A stretch of 64,000 nucleotides of DNA from Canna indica (lineage: Eukaryota; Streptophyta; Magnoliopsida; Zingiberales; Cannaceae), in NCBI GenBank assembly GCA_034359265.1, contig CP136897.1:17788001-17852000 (forward strand). Direction: 5' to 3'. The notes below the pieces were generated by a model. That model did not search any database. It was not told where the DNA came from and worked only from the letters and a program-made list of their open reading frames with translations. Both the position numbers and the translations under genes were made by a program. Of the stretch, positions 11,490-22,800 are shown piece after piece. Positions within the stretch are counted from its first letter, which is position 1, and every line of letters starts with the position of its first letter.

Positions 11490-11625
11490 CTTGAACGGTC
11501 GATCGATCGGTCGACCAAACTGAGGATCGCGAGGCTCGTGACAATCGATCGATCGATCAGAGAGAAGAAAGCGGCGATCGAATGATCGGTCGATCGGTCG
11601 GTCGATCGACCATTCGACCGACGAC
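11490..11625. repeat. GATCGA/GGTCGACC palindrome cluster in copia LTR
   Basis: Dense overlapping GATCGATC, GGTCGATC and CGACC words that can pair within the strand. The same kind of cluster lies in the other LTRs at about 8155-8300, 50450-50560 and 53970-54115, always upstream of the TATA box where one is visible. Confidence 0.8.
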
Positions 11626-11675
11626 CTGCAATAGATAGATTTCTATCCCCGTTGAGTGTCGTTTCTTCAGTAGGG

Positions 11676-11683
11676 TATAAATA
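11676..11683 (+). promoter_or_regulatory. TATA box of copia LTR C
   Basis: TATAAATA inside an AGGGTATAAATATACCCT palindrome, about 50 bases downstream of the palindrome cluster. Conserved with TATAAATA at 54167-54174. Probable LTR promoter. Confidence 0.55.
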
Positions 11684-14604
11684 TACCCTCATATGATTCT
11701 TTTAGTAACCCTTCCTTAACTTCTACAGTCTTCATTGAGCATTCTAAGAGAAAGATTTGTAGCCTTCCAAAAAGCTTACGCTACTTCTCTGTTCGCGACA
11801 TTTTCTCAACCGCCAGCTGCTGCTTCAACTCGGGTGTTGATCAAGTTCATCCCTTGACGAGTTGAAGGATCAAAGGCTTGCAAAAGAGCTCTTTCTATTG
11901 GTTTTATTCTTAGCTCTTTTGATTGTAATTTTACCTGTTATTTGAACGGTTTCTGTTAATTTGTGCGTGTGAAGACCAGGTGTTTGGTCTTGTGTGTGAA
12001 GTGGTATCTTGGTATAAGAGTAAAGCCACTTGTGTAAACTTAGTGTTTACTATGATTAGTTTAGTTGTCCCTTAGGGTTGAGGTAGAAGAGAACTCTCGA
12101 TAAGAAAGCGGTGACTTTCAGGTGTGGAAGTGCCTTAGGTCGAGAGTGCGTCTCTTCGGTGAAAAGTCCTCGTGTGTAAGGGAAACGTAAATTAATCTAG
12201 TAAAACTAGTTTGGAAATTCTAAGCGGGGTGCTTAAGTAGTGGAGTAGGCATTGGGGCCGAACCACTATAAATTCTATGTTTGCATTGATTTATTATTGT
12301 GCTTAATTGATTTACCATTTATAAGCTTCCGCATCTAATCGTCAAATTGCATATTGCCTAAACAATCTTCGAAAATGATTAAAGTGAACTTAGGCTAATA
12401 TTTTAGTAAACACACTATTCACCCCTCCTCTAGTGTCGCCATTTCGCCCACATAACCTATTGTTGACAATTGGGGAATGAATGTGTTGGTTGACTCAAGT
12501 TGGGTTGAGATCGGGTTCGTGGATCGAGTCAGGGCTCGATCCGGGTTGGGTGGAGTCGAATGACGGGGGCTTAAGTGAATAGGGGGCATTCTCATCAAAA
12601 AAGAAGAAGAGGGAATAAAACCCCTCACCCCAAGCCATCGTGCGGCTCAAGGACGGAGAGCCACACGCAGCCTGAGGTGAAGGGGAGGGAGAACTTGTGG
12701 ACGGCGCCGATCTCGCGTTGTCGTCGGAGAAGCCTGGATTCATCTTCATCGAGTCCACCTTTGCGTCTGATTGAGGTGAGTGGTCGGTTTATCAGAAAGG
12801 GGAGGCGGGTGGCCGAACCTTGAAGGTTTTGTGGATCGATTTTTACGCGATGTTTTCTTGCCAATCGATGTAGTTTCTCATGTTTGGAATCCAGATGATT
12901 GGTATAGTTGTGATTTATGTGTTTTGATCATGGTTTATGTAATCTATGGATTAGCCGAGTAGAGGAAAAAGGGGGAAGGTCAAACCGAAATTTTCTCCAA
13001 ATTTCCTCGAGCGGCTTATAACCCATAGATCATCTTCCTTTCGTTAAAGATTAGATACTTGCATTGATACATAGGAGTTATTGTCAAAAGCATGCCTCTT
13101 ACAACCTAGAAGGCTCGGCCGAGCAAGGTATTACCCTGCTCAAGTTTCGGCCGAGCAAGGATGAGTGTGGAATTGAAAGGTTGATCGATTTATTCATGCT
13201 AGATTCATGTTGGGTTTGTTTTGGTTCATGCATACATGTCTAGTGGTAAGTCATTTTTATGTTATAGATTTCTCGCTTAGTATATGAATTATTAGTAGTA
13301 ATAGATTTAGAACATCATGTATAAGGAAATGTTCTTGATAGTACATACATGGATAGGATTGGTATGGCATGTGAATCAAGGGGAATGTTTCATTTATTTT
13401 TTGATATTAGTGCTCAATTGTTACCAAGTTATACTACTTGTTTCCTTATTGATATTTAGAATTTAATCTACTTAATTCGGCATTCACATAATAAATATTG
13501 TTGATATTTATTGTTGGTATGTGTTGTTGGTAATGGCAGTCCACATTCTTATCTAAGTTCTGTATGCTCTAATGAATTAAGAAGGAAAGGTTTCTCTACC
13601 TAGTAGTGTTAACATAACCTGAGAGACAAAGTACATCTGGTGGGTTTCACACCTAGGGATAGGTAACAGGACATTAGTGTTTGAATGGTGCGACCCGAGG
13701 GGAGGGTCGGATATGGGCAATGCCTGGAAAACAAGAAAAAATAAATTATTATATAAACCCTGATTTTAGTTGTGATTGAGAACGGCTACCGCACAACCCA
13801 GCGGGCCCGCTAGGTGTTAGACCCGAGTGGCGGAGGGTCTTGAGATTCTATCAGTGGGCCACGCTGATGGTGGACCCGAGTCGGGTGGGACTAGCTATCC
13901 CTAACCCGGAGGGTTCTAGAGACTAGTGGTCATCCTAGTCAACGTACCCGGGATTGATTATTCCGATCAGGCCTGGTTTGATAGGGTTGGGAAGCCTGGC
14001 ATGGCCAACCCCCCCCCCCCCCCCACATGAATAGGCCCATAGTGGCCGAATGGTATGAGTCGGTAAGGGCCAAGGAGGCTGGTTCAATCACTTTGGTGAC
14101 TTGGCATGTGGTTTAGCTTAAATTCCTTGACTGTATCATACTGTTGTATATGTTATCTTATTCGGGATTTGAGTGGAGGTTCGAGAGAACTGCTCACTGA
14201 GTTCCTCATGGACTCATGATTTATTGTTGTTGTTTTGTAGAGCCCGACCAGTGAGGTACGACTTGGTGGCATGGCGCAGCTGCAATGCAGGTGGAGGCGC
14301 AGTTCTCGTAGTAGGCGTCCATAGAGTCGTAGTCATGTTATGTAGGGTTGAAAATAATTCACTGAGTGATCTTTGTAAAAAAATTTGTTGTTTTAAAACT
14401 TGAACTATTGTTTGTAAAGCTGAAATTTGTCTTTAAACTTAAAAACTATTTTGAAATTAATAAAGTTTGGTCGTCATTTATTTCATGGCTTTTATTAGTT
14501 CAACATTGTTCTTTTATGATTGGTTAAGTGCATGTGGTAGGCTTCGGGGTATCGACACTTACCCTGGCCGATCACACGAACCCTGAGTTGGGGCGTGACA
14601 AAGT

Positions 14605-14616
14605 TGGTATCAGAGC
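14605..14616 (+). promoter_or_regulatory. Primer-binding site (initiator tRNA-Met type)
   Basis: TGGTATCAGAGC four bases after the 5' LTR end GGGGCGTGACA, the standard site for minus-strand priming in plant LTR retrotransposons. Confidence 0.9.
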
Positions 14617-14802
14617 TTTTGGTTAGGTCTTGACTACGACTAGGAGTTGGGTACCGAATGAGGCATATGCTAGATTGTTTATGTCCTGTATAGTTATGCT
14701 ACGAGATCAGGCAACCACGATTGCACTCAGCGAACCATGCGGTTGGTAACTTAAATTATAATTGAATGAGTTGGTTGAAATTAATTTTTTTATGTTAGTG
14801 TG

Positions 14803-15930
14803 ATGGAGACCCGTAATGCTGCTATGAGTGGTAGCAGTAACAATTCCACCGAGCGTTGGGGCCAAGGCTGAGGTCGGGGCCAGGGCCGTGGAAGAGAACA
14901 GTCAGGGGAAGAGGGCCAGGATTTTGCGGTTGTGCAGCTACAAGCTCGGGTAGCTCAGTTAACAGAGCGCTCCGCAGGGAGCTTGAGTTGGGACAGCAGA
15001 TGCAGCAATAGCAACAGCTTCCCCAGTCGGTACCCGTGGCCCCTATGGTACCGGAGGTGGCTGAGCAAGTAGCACCGTAGGTCAGGGACCCAGGAGTACC
15101 TACATACACAAACTTCATAAGGTTCAGGCCACCAGTATTCACCGGTACAGACCGACTAGTAGAAGTCATCGAGTTCCTAGGGGACTATTATGAGCTGTGT
15201 ATAGAACTAGGGTGTTCGTCAGAGACGGCGACTCGTATGGTTGACCTGCAACTAAGGGGACCTACTAAGTACTGGTTGCATACCTGGAGGGGTCGTAGGG
15301 CAGCATACGCACTACCTCCCACTTGGGAAGAATTTGGGGCAGCTGTGGAGGAGCAGTACCTACCGATGAGTGTCTGCGATAAGCGAGCACAAGATTTTGA
15401 GTTGCTGTGTCAGTCTAGAGGCATGTTAGTAGAAGACTACGAAATGGAGCTACCCAGCTTTTTAAGTACCACCCAACTCTAGTGGCTACTGAGACTGCCA
15501 GGGTGAAAAGGTTCGTGGAGGGTATGATACCCCAGATAGGCAGGTTTATCCATTACACCGAGGACTCCACATTTGCTCGGGTGGTGGATGAGGCCCTTCG
15601 GAAGGAAGCACTAGTGTCGTTCGCGAGAAATGATGGGTCGTCCAAGAAGAAATTTTGGCCTCAAGGATCTGGAGGTCGGTCGTGGCATTCAGAGGGGACT
15701 GTGACCACCACAGTTCACCAGCAGAGTTGTGGACAGCAGTAGCCGGGGCCACGAAGGCTCAGGGTCAGGGGCGCAAGGCAGACATAGACAGGGGGCGCTA
15801 CTCAAAAAATAGTCATGCCATAGTGTGGTCGTTGTAACCGAAAATACTAGGGGGCTTGCTATGGCTGCACGGATGCATGCTTTATATGTGGGTAGGTTGT
15901 GCACTTTAGGAAGGATTGCCCGGACAGAGG
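14803..15930 (+). pseudogene. gag: gypsy gag polyprotein remnant
   Basis: An ATG at 14803 opens a Gly/Arg-rich leader that soon meets a stop. The retrotrans_gag core is readable at 15087-15742 in pieces: YTNFIRFRPPVFTGTDRLV, WLHTWRGRRAAYALPPTWEE, FGAAVEEQYLP, and after a stop KRFVEGMIPQIGRFI. A zinc-knuckle remnant near 15855-15920 reads CFICG..VHFRKDCP. At least two stops and a frameshift break it. Gag would form the virus-like particle of the retrotransposon. The core order and spacing fit chromoviruses. Confidence 0.8.
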
Positions 15931-16060
15931 TGGCCAGAGGCTTGAGCTGTCAAAAGGAAAGGCGCCAATGTCAATGGGGTCAGTGACACAAAAGGGTCAG
16001 ATGCAATGCAGAGGGCCGCAGGCTAGTCACTCTGAGAAATCATCTGTCTGAGTTTATGCA

Positions 16061-16531
16061 ATGAACCGTGATGGGGCAAAGACATCTAGAGCAGTGGTAA
16101 CAAGTACTATTTTAGTTTGTTCATCTGCTACTTATGTTCTGTTTGATCCGGGTGCCACACAAACGTTTGTATCTGCCAAATTTGCTGCTAAGTTGCCTAT
16201 GACACATTCCCTACTTGACGGGCCATTTGTGGTATCAACGCCTACGGGAGATGCAATTATAGCTAAATTAATTTTCCAAGACTACGAAGTGCTCATCTGT
16301 GGCCATGCATTGAGGGCAGATTTGACACTCATGCCCATTCTTGAACTCGATGTTATTCCCGGCATGGATTATCTGGCAGAGTACTTTGCGTTACTGAATT
16401 GTTGGGCTAAGACAGTCATGTTCAGCAAGCCTGGGTTGGCGCAGTTCACCTTCGAAGGAGAAGGAAGGAGCGAGCTGATTGGGGTCATCTCAACCCTTAA
16501 AGCTTGTAAACTGCTTCAGGGTGGCTGCTAG
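16061..16531 (+). pseudogene. gypsy aspartic protease remnant
   Basis: A 156-codon open frame with VLFDPGATQTFVSAKFA at about residues 26-42 and IPGMDYLAEY near residue 104. In active family members the catalytic triad is DSG (or DTG); here it is DPG, so the enzyme is probably dead even though the frame is open. The hydrophobic DLTLMPILELDVI stretch is the expected flap-to-core region. It follows gag directly and precedes the RT piece, the usual order. Confidence 0.8.
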
Positions 16532-16621
16532 TCTTTCATGGCCTTCATATCCATGGTCGAGGAAAAGGGGGGGGTGCGGTAGGGGACGTCGGTGGAACTC
16601 ATGTAGTCTGCGAGTTCCCCG

Positions 16622-17240
16622 ATGTGTTTCCCGAGGAGTTACTGGGATTGCCGCCTAGTGATGTCTTTTGGTCTGACCATTGCACCTGCGGCATTCATGG
16701 ACTTGATGAACCGGGTGTTTAAGGAGTACCTGGACAGTTTTGTGATCGTCTTCATTGACGACATCTTAGTATACTCCAAGAGTGAGGTGGAGCACTCCGA
16801 ACACTCGCGGATGGTCCTAAAAACCCTCAGAGAGCACCGGTTGTTCGCTAAATTCTCTAAGTATGAATTCTGGTTGGAAAGTGTAGGGTTCCTAGGCCAT
16901 GTAGTGTCCAATGAAGGGATAAGGATGGATCCTGCAAAGGTGGAGACTGTGCAAAACTGGAGACAGCCAACCATCATGACTGAGATTCGCTGCTTCCTTG
17001 GGTTGGCCGGGTATTACCGAAAGTTTGTGAAAAACTTCTCCAGGATTGCAGCCTCTTTGACTCGGTTGACATAGAAAAATATCAAATTTGTTTGGGACGA
17101 GAAGTGCGAGGCGGGCTTTCAGAAGCTTAGGGAATGCTTGACGTCGGCACCCGTGTTGGCCGTACCTTCCAGTTCAGGAGGCCAGATTTGTAGTCTACTG
17201 TGATGCTACTTGGGTTGGCCTAAGCTGTGTTCTGATGCAG
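16622..17240 (+). pseudogene. gypsy reverse transcriptase (partial) and start of RNase H
   Basis: Upstream, [19 protein letters not shown] sequence is read across frames, then jumps straight to [20 protein letters not shown]. The fingers and first palm motifs that should lie between are deleted. The catalytic motif is [10 protein letters not shown], and the thumb follows ([33 protein letters not shown]). After a stop at 17074 the connection and RNase H start are visible (KFVWDEKCEAGFQKLRECL). At 17240 the 3' LTR begins abruptly, so the rest of RNase H and all of integrase were lost in one deletion. Confidence 0.85.
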
Positions 17241-18226
17241 TGTAAGACCCGAAAAATTTCCTAATATAAAAAAATAATTTTTTTGGTGCAGCGCGTCGGA
17301 CCCGGGGTTAGTCGAGTCGAGCCTCGGAATCGCCTCGATTAGAAGGTATAACTCAACTAATGAAAGTATGAAGTTTAAATTTGTTAAATGACCCTTTCCT
17401 ATTATACAATGATGCTATCCCTAACCCACGCTGACGGTAGACCCGAGTTGGGTGGGACTAGCTATCCCTAATCTGGTGGGTTCCTAAGACTAGTTGATCA
17501 TCCTAGTCGACGGCCCCGCGATTGCTCTGACTATCCTTATGTGATATGTGGGTCGTGCCACCGGATTATTATTTTGGGGTAAAGGCCGGGCAGAGCCGAA
17601 CCACCAGTTCTTGAGCAGGTTCTAGTGGCCGAGTGTTGCCCAATATTGTAGGGCAGTTATGGCTGGTTGTATGATTTATACAGGATGGCCCTTGGGCCGG
17701 TTGTCATATCATGACTAGATTAGATCCCTAAATTTATAATTTGTTGACTTATATGCATGTTGTTATTGGGGATTTATGTGGAGGTTTGGAAGAACCGCTC
17801 ACTGAGTCCCATGTGGACTCATGATTTATTTCTCTTATTTTTCACAGAGCCCGACCAGTGAGGTGAGGCTTGGAGTCATGGTGCAGCTGGAGGGCAGACA
17901 GTGGCGTAGATCTCGTAGCAGTGTCCAATAGTCGTAGTCGTGATGTCTAGGGTTGTTTCTTTTATATACACTGAGTGATGTTTAATTTGAAAACATGTAT
18001 TTGATTTTTAAATCAAGTTGTTCTTATTAGTTGGTTTGTTTTTACAACTCTTTTAAAACTATTGGATTTTTTTTTTAATTAAATAAAAGTTTGCGTCGTT
18101 GTTCTCCTACTTGTATATTTTTTGGTTGGTGTGTATTCTCGATATTTTGCTTTTCAGTGTATGGGTAGGCTTCAGGGTAGGACATAAACTCTGGCCGATC
18201 ATGCGACCCTGAGTTGGGGCGTGACA
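17241..18226 (+). repeat. 3' LTR of the gypsy element (986 bp)
   Basis: Starts TGTAAGACCCGAAAAATTTCC, ends TTGGGGCGTGACA. It aligns with the 5' LTR at both ends but lacks a large middle part. Its last bases are part of a 39-bp tandem duplication that runs into flanking DNA. Confidence 0.85.
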
Positions 18227-18290
18227 TATGGTCACCAGGAAAGGGTGATTAGTTGGGGCGTGACATATGGTCACCAGGAAAGGGTGATTA
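18213..18290. repeat. 39-bp exact tandem duplication across the LTR end
   Basis: The unit starting GTTGGGGCGTGACATATGG occurs at 18213 and again at 18252, so the LTR terminus is present twice. Confidence 0.9.
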
Positions 18291-20178
18291 AATTAGCACC
18301 TGAGCAGTCTTAAAATAATGATCTTTATGTAATAGTTGGTCTTCAACTTAGAAAAGTAAGCCTAAGTTTTGAAGAGGAACTGTTTTTGGATGCAATTCAT
18401 TTCAGTTAGATTATTTTAATTTTCATAACTGTTGTATAGTTTTGTTACTCTTTCTTGTAATTAAGAAGGAAAATGAATTCAATACCACTCATTATCTCCA
18501 TTCCGGATGCAATTCATTTTCAATTCAATTCACTTCAAAAGCTTTCAATACAAGTCATTATTTGCCAAATTTTTAGCTTATGTATTCATCTTTTATTTTT
18601 GAAGAACTCTTTAACTATATTTACTTAGCTAATGGTCTTGATCACAGTAACAGGAAAAGCTAATGATCTTGATCACAGTAACAAAAATGACTATTTTGAA
18701 GCCCTTGCCAATTAAGCACCCGTAGAGGTATAACTAGTGTAGGAGTGTTGTATGTTCTATACTTCATATATGACTTTTTCCTTTTCCACATGTACATTTG
18801 AATCCATGCAACTCTCTTCTTTTACTCATTTTTTTTCCTTTTTTCCCTTTTTCACATGTACTTTTGAAGATTTTCAGGTGGGTCGTGTACCTTCTGTATA
18901 TTTGCTTAAACTATGCAATGTATTTTGCATTGTTTGACTTCCCAAAGCTTTGATGTTTGCCATTGTTTGGGGACAATTTAATTTGGTTTGCTTTACGTAG
19001 AATATTTCTACGACTACTTTAGTGTGATTGGGATTGACTAGGATTTGCTCTTTCCTTTGGATTTGGAGATTGACTATGTTATTTAACTTATTTGAGAACC
19101 CAACATTTACTTTTCCTTTTGATTACCAAAATCAATGGATAATGTATTTTTGTGCGTTAGCCCTCGTTCTAGTTGGATGAATATTTTCTCTGAAAGACAT
19201 TGTTAAAAATTGTTGAATTAATTGATTTTCATTTTGAATCATGATTGAAGCTAGTAATGTATCGTAAGGTTTATTAGCATTTTCATTGGACTCTCTACTT
19301 AAGTCTTTCTGCATGCTAATTTATTTCATCCTAACCTGTGTTGCCTTGATTAGTAGCAAGGTCCTGAATTCTTTCTCATCATTGTTCGGAATTAATAGTT
19401 ATAGTTCATTCTTATCGGAAGCAAAATGATCAAACCATATATGATAAACCACTGTAACTTATCCATTTTGAAAATTCTTAGTTCTTACATGGATAGCGTA
19501 CTACATCTGATATCATGACATGCTCAATCAATCCATATGGTGTCGACATTTGGCTGCACATATCTTAGAGCATTTGGTTAACTATAATCAATTTCAACTA
19601 TTTAAACATACTTAGTATTCTTATTAGCATTGTGATTAGAGAGTGTTTCCCAAACTAGCTTGGCCTGGTTCCTTTGATTGGGAACTGAAGTATTCTTAGC
19701 ATAATTCCAATGGCATTGTGATTAGGGAGATTGTTTCCTAACCAGTGATAAATAGTGTCATTGGTGCACATTAGATCAAAAAGAAAGTGATGATAGCAAA
19801 AATTTCTATTTTAGATTGGTTCAATGCTGCCTTCCCTCTGTTGTTATATTTCATTTATTTTCCATCTTCAATAAATAAATGATGTAAAGTCCTTAAATTC
19901 CTTGTCCAACCTAAAAAGCATGTTGTTGTAAACATGTATTTATGTTCCAAAGAGTATCTTGTATTTATTGGTACAAGTTGATTCTCAATTGAAGTTGTAA
20001 ACCTTTTCTCTAGATACTTTTGCATGCTAGTGTTGCTTGCCAAACAAAACTGGTTCTAGATTTGGTTGCATCTGCTGATTTAGAAGAAAATACTGAAACA
20101 GAGGCTGACTTTTCATTTTCTTTTTGTTTTATCCTGTTAATCTTTTTTGTTGGTTTTCTTATATGCTCATGACTATTA

Positions 20179-20213
<35 letters not shown>

Positions 20214-20345
20214 TTTTATCTTGAAGATCTCTTTTCTTGGCTTTCTTATGCTCAAGACTATTACTTTTTCCTTGTACATGCACTAGATGTCCACAAAGAA
20301 GCTTGAGATCTACTGAAGGTGATCTGTGCTATCTCATTATGGTCG
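18291..20345. other. AT-rich sequence, no gene recognised
   Basis: Contains a short duplication (AATG.TCTTGATCACAGTAACA at about 18632 and 18661), two copies of a TTTTTCACATGTAC-like string (18790, 18850), and a (TC)n run at 20182-20211. No conserved protein was seen on either strand. Part may be the interior of the CACTA element that ends at 21460. Confidence 0.5.
20182..20211. repeat. (TC)n microsatellite
   Basis: Fifteen TC units in a row. Confidence 0.97.
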
Positions 20346-20475
20346 TCTTTACAATCTCCCACTACAGGGTGCAAATGGTAGGTTTCGGACATCAGAGAGT
20401 ATTTTAACCTTATTTCAATAAAGTCCCATTTCACAAATGATAGAAGACAATACTTTTCTCGAATGAACATAGGCT

Positions 20476-20730
20476 ATGAATATATTTTCTCGAATTTTTG
20501 AGCCAAATAAGAGGGAGATGAAGGAACAAATGATGGAGGCAATGAAAGAGGAAAGAAAGAAAATGGAAGAGGATATTCAAAAGAAGATAGAAGAAAAAAT
20601 AGAAGAAGAAAAAAGAAAGATGGACGATGAGAGAAAGAAGACGAAAGAACAATTTCAACATGATAGAAGAAAGATGAATATGATAGTTGCTATCATGGAC
20701 AGGATGATAGGAAAGAATTTGCGAAGATAA
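20476..20730 (+). CDS. Short coiled-coil protein, probably CACTA accessory ORF C-terminus
   Basis: 84 codons, very rich in Lys and Glu. Residues about 12-72 are almost all charged with spaced Met/Ile, for example KEQMMEAMKEERKKMEEDI, predicting a long helix or coiled coil. It lies directly upstream of CACTA subterminal repeats. Such tails are common at the C-terminus of the second (TNP1/TNPA-like) proteins of CACTA elements, which bind subterminal repeats. That role is inferred from position; there is no recognised DNA-binding domain in the visible part, and the N-terminal exons are not identified. Confidence 0.4.
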   Translation: MNIFSRIFEPNKREMKEQMMEAMKEERKKMEEDIQKKIEEKIEEEKRKMDDERKKTKEQFQHDRRKMNMIVAIMDRMIGKNLRR

Positions 20731-20959
20731 ATCTTGATTTTTGTATGAATTAGTAGAACATGTTCGAATTTTATTTATGTAATGAGATTGATACTTTCTT
20801 AAATGTGTTTTTTGTAATTGACCATGTAGTAATACTTTATGACTTTTGTAATAGATATATTACAAAATAAATGATGACATGTATTTTTTGTCTTTAATGC
20901 TTCTTAAGATTTTTGTAAATATAATTAAATCATAAAAAATATTAGATTATATATGCATA

Positions 20960-21450
20960 TTATAATAACTTTTTTGAGGGTCACAAAAAAATAAATCTAT
21001 AAAAAAAAAGTTTTAGTGGAGGTTAGCGACCCTCACAAAATGTAAAAATTAATGTGGGTCGTCGACTCTCACAAAATATAGGAATAAGTGAGGGTCGCGA
21101 CCCTCACTAAAACCCCATATGACCCTCACACGCCGTCAGAAAGAGTCTCGTCACAAAAAGTATAGGTGAGGGTCATGTTCTGACCCTCACTAAAAGTAGC
21201 TTTCGTGAGGGTCGGTTCTGTCTCACAAAAACTAACTTTTAGTAAGAGTCAATATAAGAATTAGTTAGGGTCAATTTTGCCTCACGAAAGCCACCTTTTA
21301 GTGACGGTCGGGACATAATTCTCACATATACTTTTAGTGACGAGACTTTTCTTGATGACGTGTGAGGACCGGATGATCCTCACTAAAAGTCTTTAGTGAT
21401 GGTCATATGGGGTTTTAATGAGGGTCGCGATCCTCATTAAAATCCAAATT
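20960..21450. repeat. CACTA subterminal repeat array (GTGAGGGTC)
   Basis: Around 15 or more copies of GAGGGTC or its complement, several as pairs such as GAGGGTCGCGACCCTC. Confidence 0.85.
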
Positions 21451-21639
21451 TCTTGTAGTGTAGAGAGGGGTGTTATGTTCCCTTGCTTCTGGAAGCCCTA
21501 GTCACCGAGTGCTTCCTCTGTTTTGTCAACGATGGCATTGCTTCTGGAGACATTAATCATATGCCTCATCCTTATGTGGCAATGATGCCAACATCTGCTT
21601 GTGGTCCATCAATGCAATTCTCCTCCTCCCTTTAGTTAG

Positions 21640-22800
21640 GACCTAACTATGTTGTAATACCACTATGCCACGTCCCAAACTTAGGATCACATGACTGGCA
21701 GGGAATACAGACCTATACCCCGAAGCCTACCCGCACACCATGCACAACATAATGAAAAGATGCAATTTTGTAACAACAAACATGTCTATTGTATGAATAC
21801 TGTGACAACAGAATGATCAATAAAACCACTCCCATAGAGTTTAGGTACAATATGACATAACAAAAGACTAGATTGTCCTGCGACTATGACACGGGGATGG
21901 TTTGGCGAGCTTACATCTCCAACAACACACCCCTTATGTACCCACATACCTCTACTAACGAGAGTATGCAAACATATAAAAAAGAGGCATGAGTGCACAG
22001 AACTTAGTGAGTGACTCGTACCGAGCACCCACTAAGTAAAACGTAACATAAATATAATCATGAAACCGTACGAGTGAGCATGCATAAAAAAGTAAACCAA
22101 GTAATAATCACTCAACCGTGCATGCTAGGCCAGTATCCACAAACAACATAATAAGCATGAAGCAATCAATCATATGGGTCAGTTGCTGGGATGGCCCTGT
22201 AGCGAGCCTCTCATCCCGGGCTTCACAAGCTAGGATGGCTGTCTAGCATCGTTGCCAAATCAGGTTGGACATTTCCCTCCAATCAATGTCACTTCGAGCT
22301 AATCGTTAGTGTGGCTCTCTGATGAGTTTCCTTGTCCAAAAGCCATACATACCGGGTCGAGCATTAGCTTAGTCCCTTTAATGCGCTTCCCAGTCCAGCC
22401 ATCAATCATAACACAAGCAACATCATCAACATACAAATTAATCATGTATGCATACTCACCATTAACCCAACATGTGTGGGTGTGGTATTTTGTCGAACAC
22501 CTCGAGTGCACTTATATATACACCCAACCCAGCCCTCCCTCGGGCACCAATCAACCGGCCACAAATCATACCCCATCACACCAAACATAATAAAGTTCAT
22601 ATTCGACAAGTTCATCAAAATCAGCAATAACCATGAAATTTCAACACATTCGTCTCATCAAGGCATTTCACCGAGCACTTGGCGGACAACCCAAATCGTT
22701 CCCGATCAAGGCAAAGTGGCAGCCCATAAAGAGGGCACAATCCGACCTATACGTCAAGGTACAATGGGAACCTCTAGGCTTAAATCCAACATGAGACAAA
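21640..22800 (-). mobile_element. Minus-strand gypsy LTR, truncated, with primer-binding-site remnant
   Basis: Reverse complement of 21667-21760 reads GGGTAGGCTTCGGGGTAT..TGGGACGTGGCA, matching the end of the gypsy LTRs at 14600 and 18226. Just past the LTR end on the minus strand is TAGTGGTATTACA, close to TGGTATCAGAGC. The LTR body includes a CTCACTAAGTTC stretch also found in the other LTRs. The start of the LTR near 22800 is not clear; the CAATCGAGGGGGG-like edge there resembles the CAGTGGCGGAG hAT family. Confidence 0.6.

Larger units (their letters stand above)
10839..12452 (+). mobile_element. Solo copia LTR C (1614 bp, TSD TAACC)
   Basis: Starts TGTTGGCTTAAG, ends ATTTCGCCCACA, perfect duplication TAACC (10834-10838, 12453-12457). 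Same family as LTRs A, B and the LTR ending at 54952; contains the GATCGA palindromes and a TATA box. Confidence 0.92.
10716..14600 (+). repeat. 5' LTR of the gypsy element
   Basis: Begins TGTAATACCTGGGG and ends GGGGCGTGACA. It matches the 3' LTR at its start (...ATATAAAAAAAT..GTGCAGC..TCG) and over most of its last 500 bases (CCCGACCAGTGAGG, CACTGAGTGAT). A copia solo LTR (10839-12452) sits inside. Its middle (about 12460-13800) has no counterpart in the 3' LTR and contains a GC-rich patch without a credible gene, and a 16-base C run at 14009-14024. Confidence 0.85.
10716..18226 (+). mobile_element. Tekay-like Ty3/gypsy retrotransposon, internally deleted
   Basis: Order: 5' LTR (10716-14600, carrying a solo copia LTR), tRNA-Met type primer-binding site, gag, protease, partial RT, abrupt junction, 3' LTR (17241-18226). 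RNase H is only started, and integrase is absent, so the copy is non-autonomous. The LTRs are unequal: about 2266 bp net on the left and 986 bp on the right. The bases flanking the element (AAGAG left, TATGG right) do not form a duplication, so the right edge may be rearranged. It interrupts a LINE RT at its left edge. Tekay/Del assignment is from gag and LTR style; the chromodomain that would prove it is missing. Confidence 0.85.
20346..21460 (+). mobile_element. 3' portion of a CACTA element with GAGGGTC subterminal repeats
   Basis: The right end is TTTCTTGTAGTG at 21449-21460, the reverse complement of a CACTACAAGAAA terminus. From about 20960 to 21450 the sequence is packed with GTGAGGGTC / GACCCTCAC words in both orientations, the usual CACTA subterminal repeat zone. 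Upstream lies a small coiled-coil ORF. No matching CACTACAAGAAA left end was found between 18227 and 20345, so the left boundary given here is arbitrary and the copy may be truncated. Confidence 0.75.

Noticed and set aside
12419..12962. Several overlapping frames in the GC-rich part of the gypsy 5' LTR
   Set aside because: Frames on both strands with no domain; they lie inside an LTR and cross a solo-LTR boundary.
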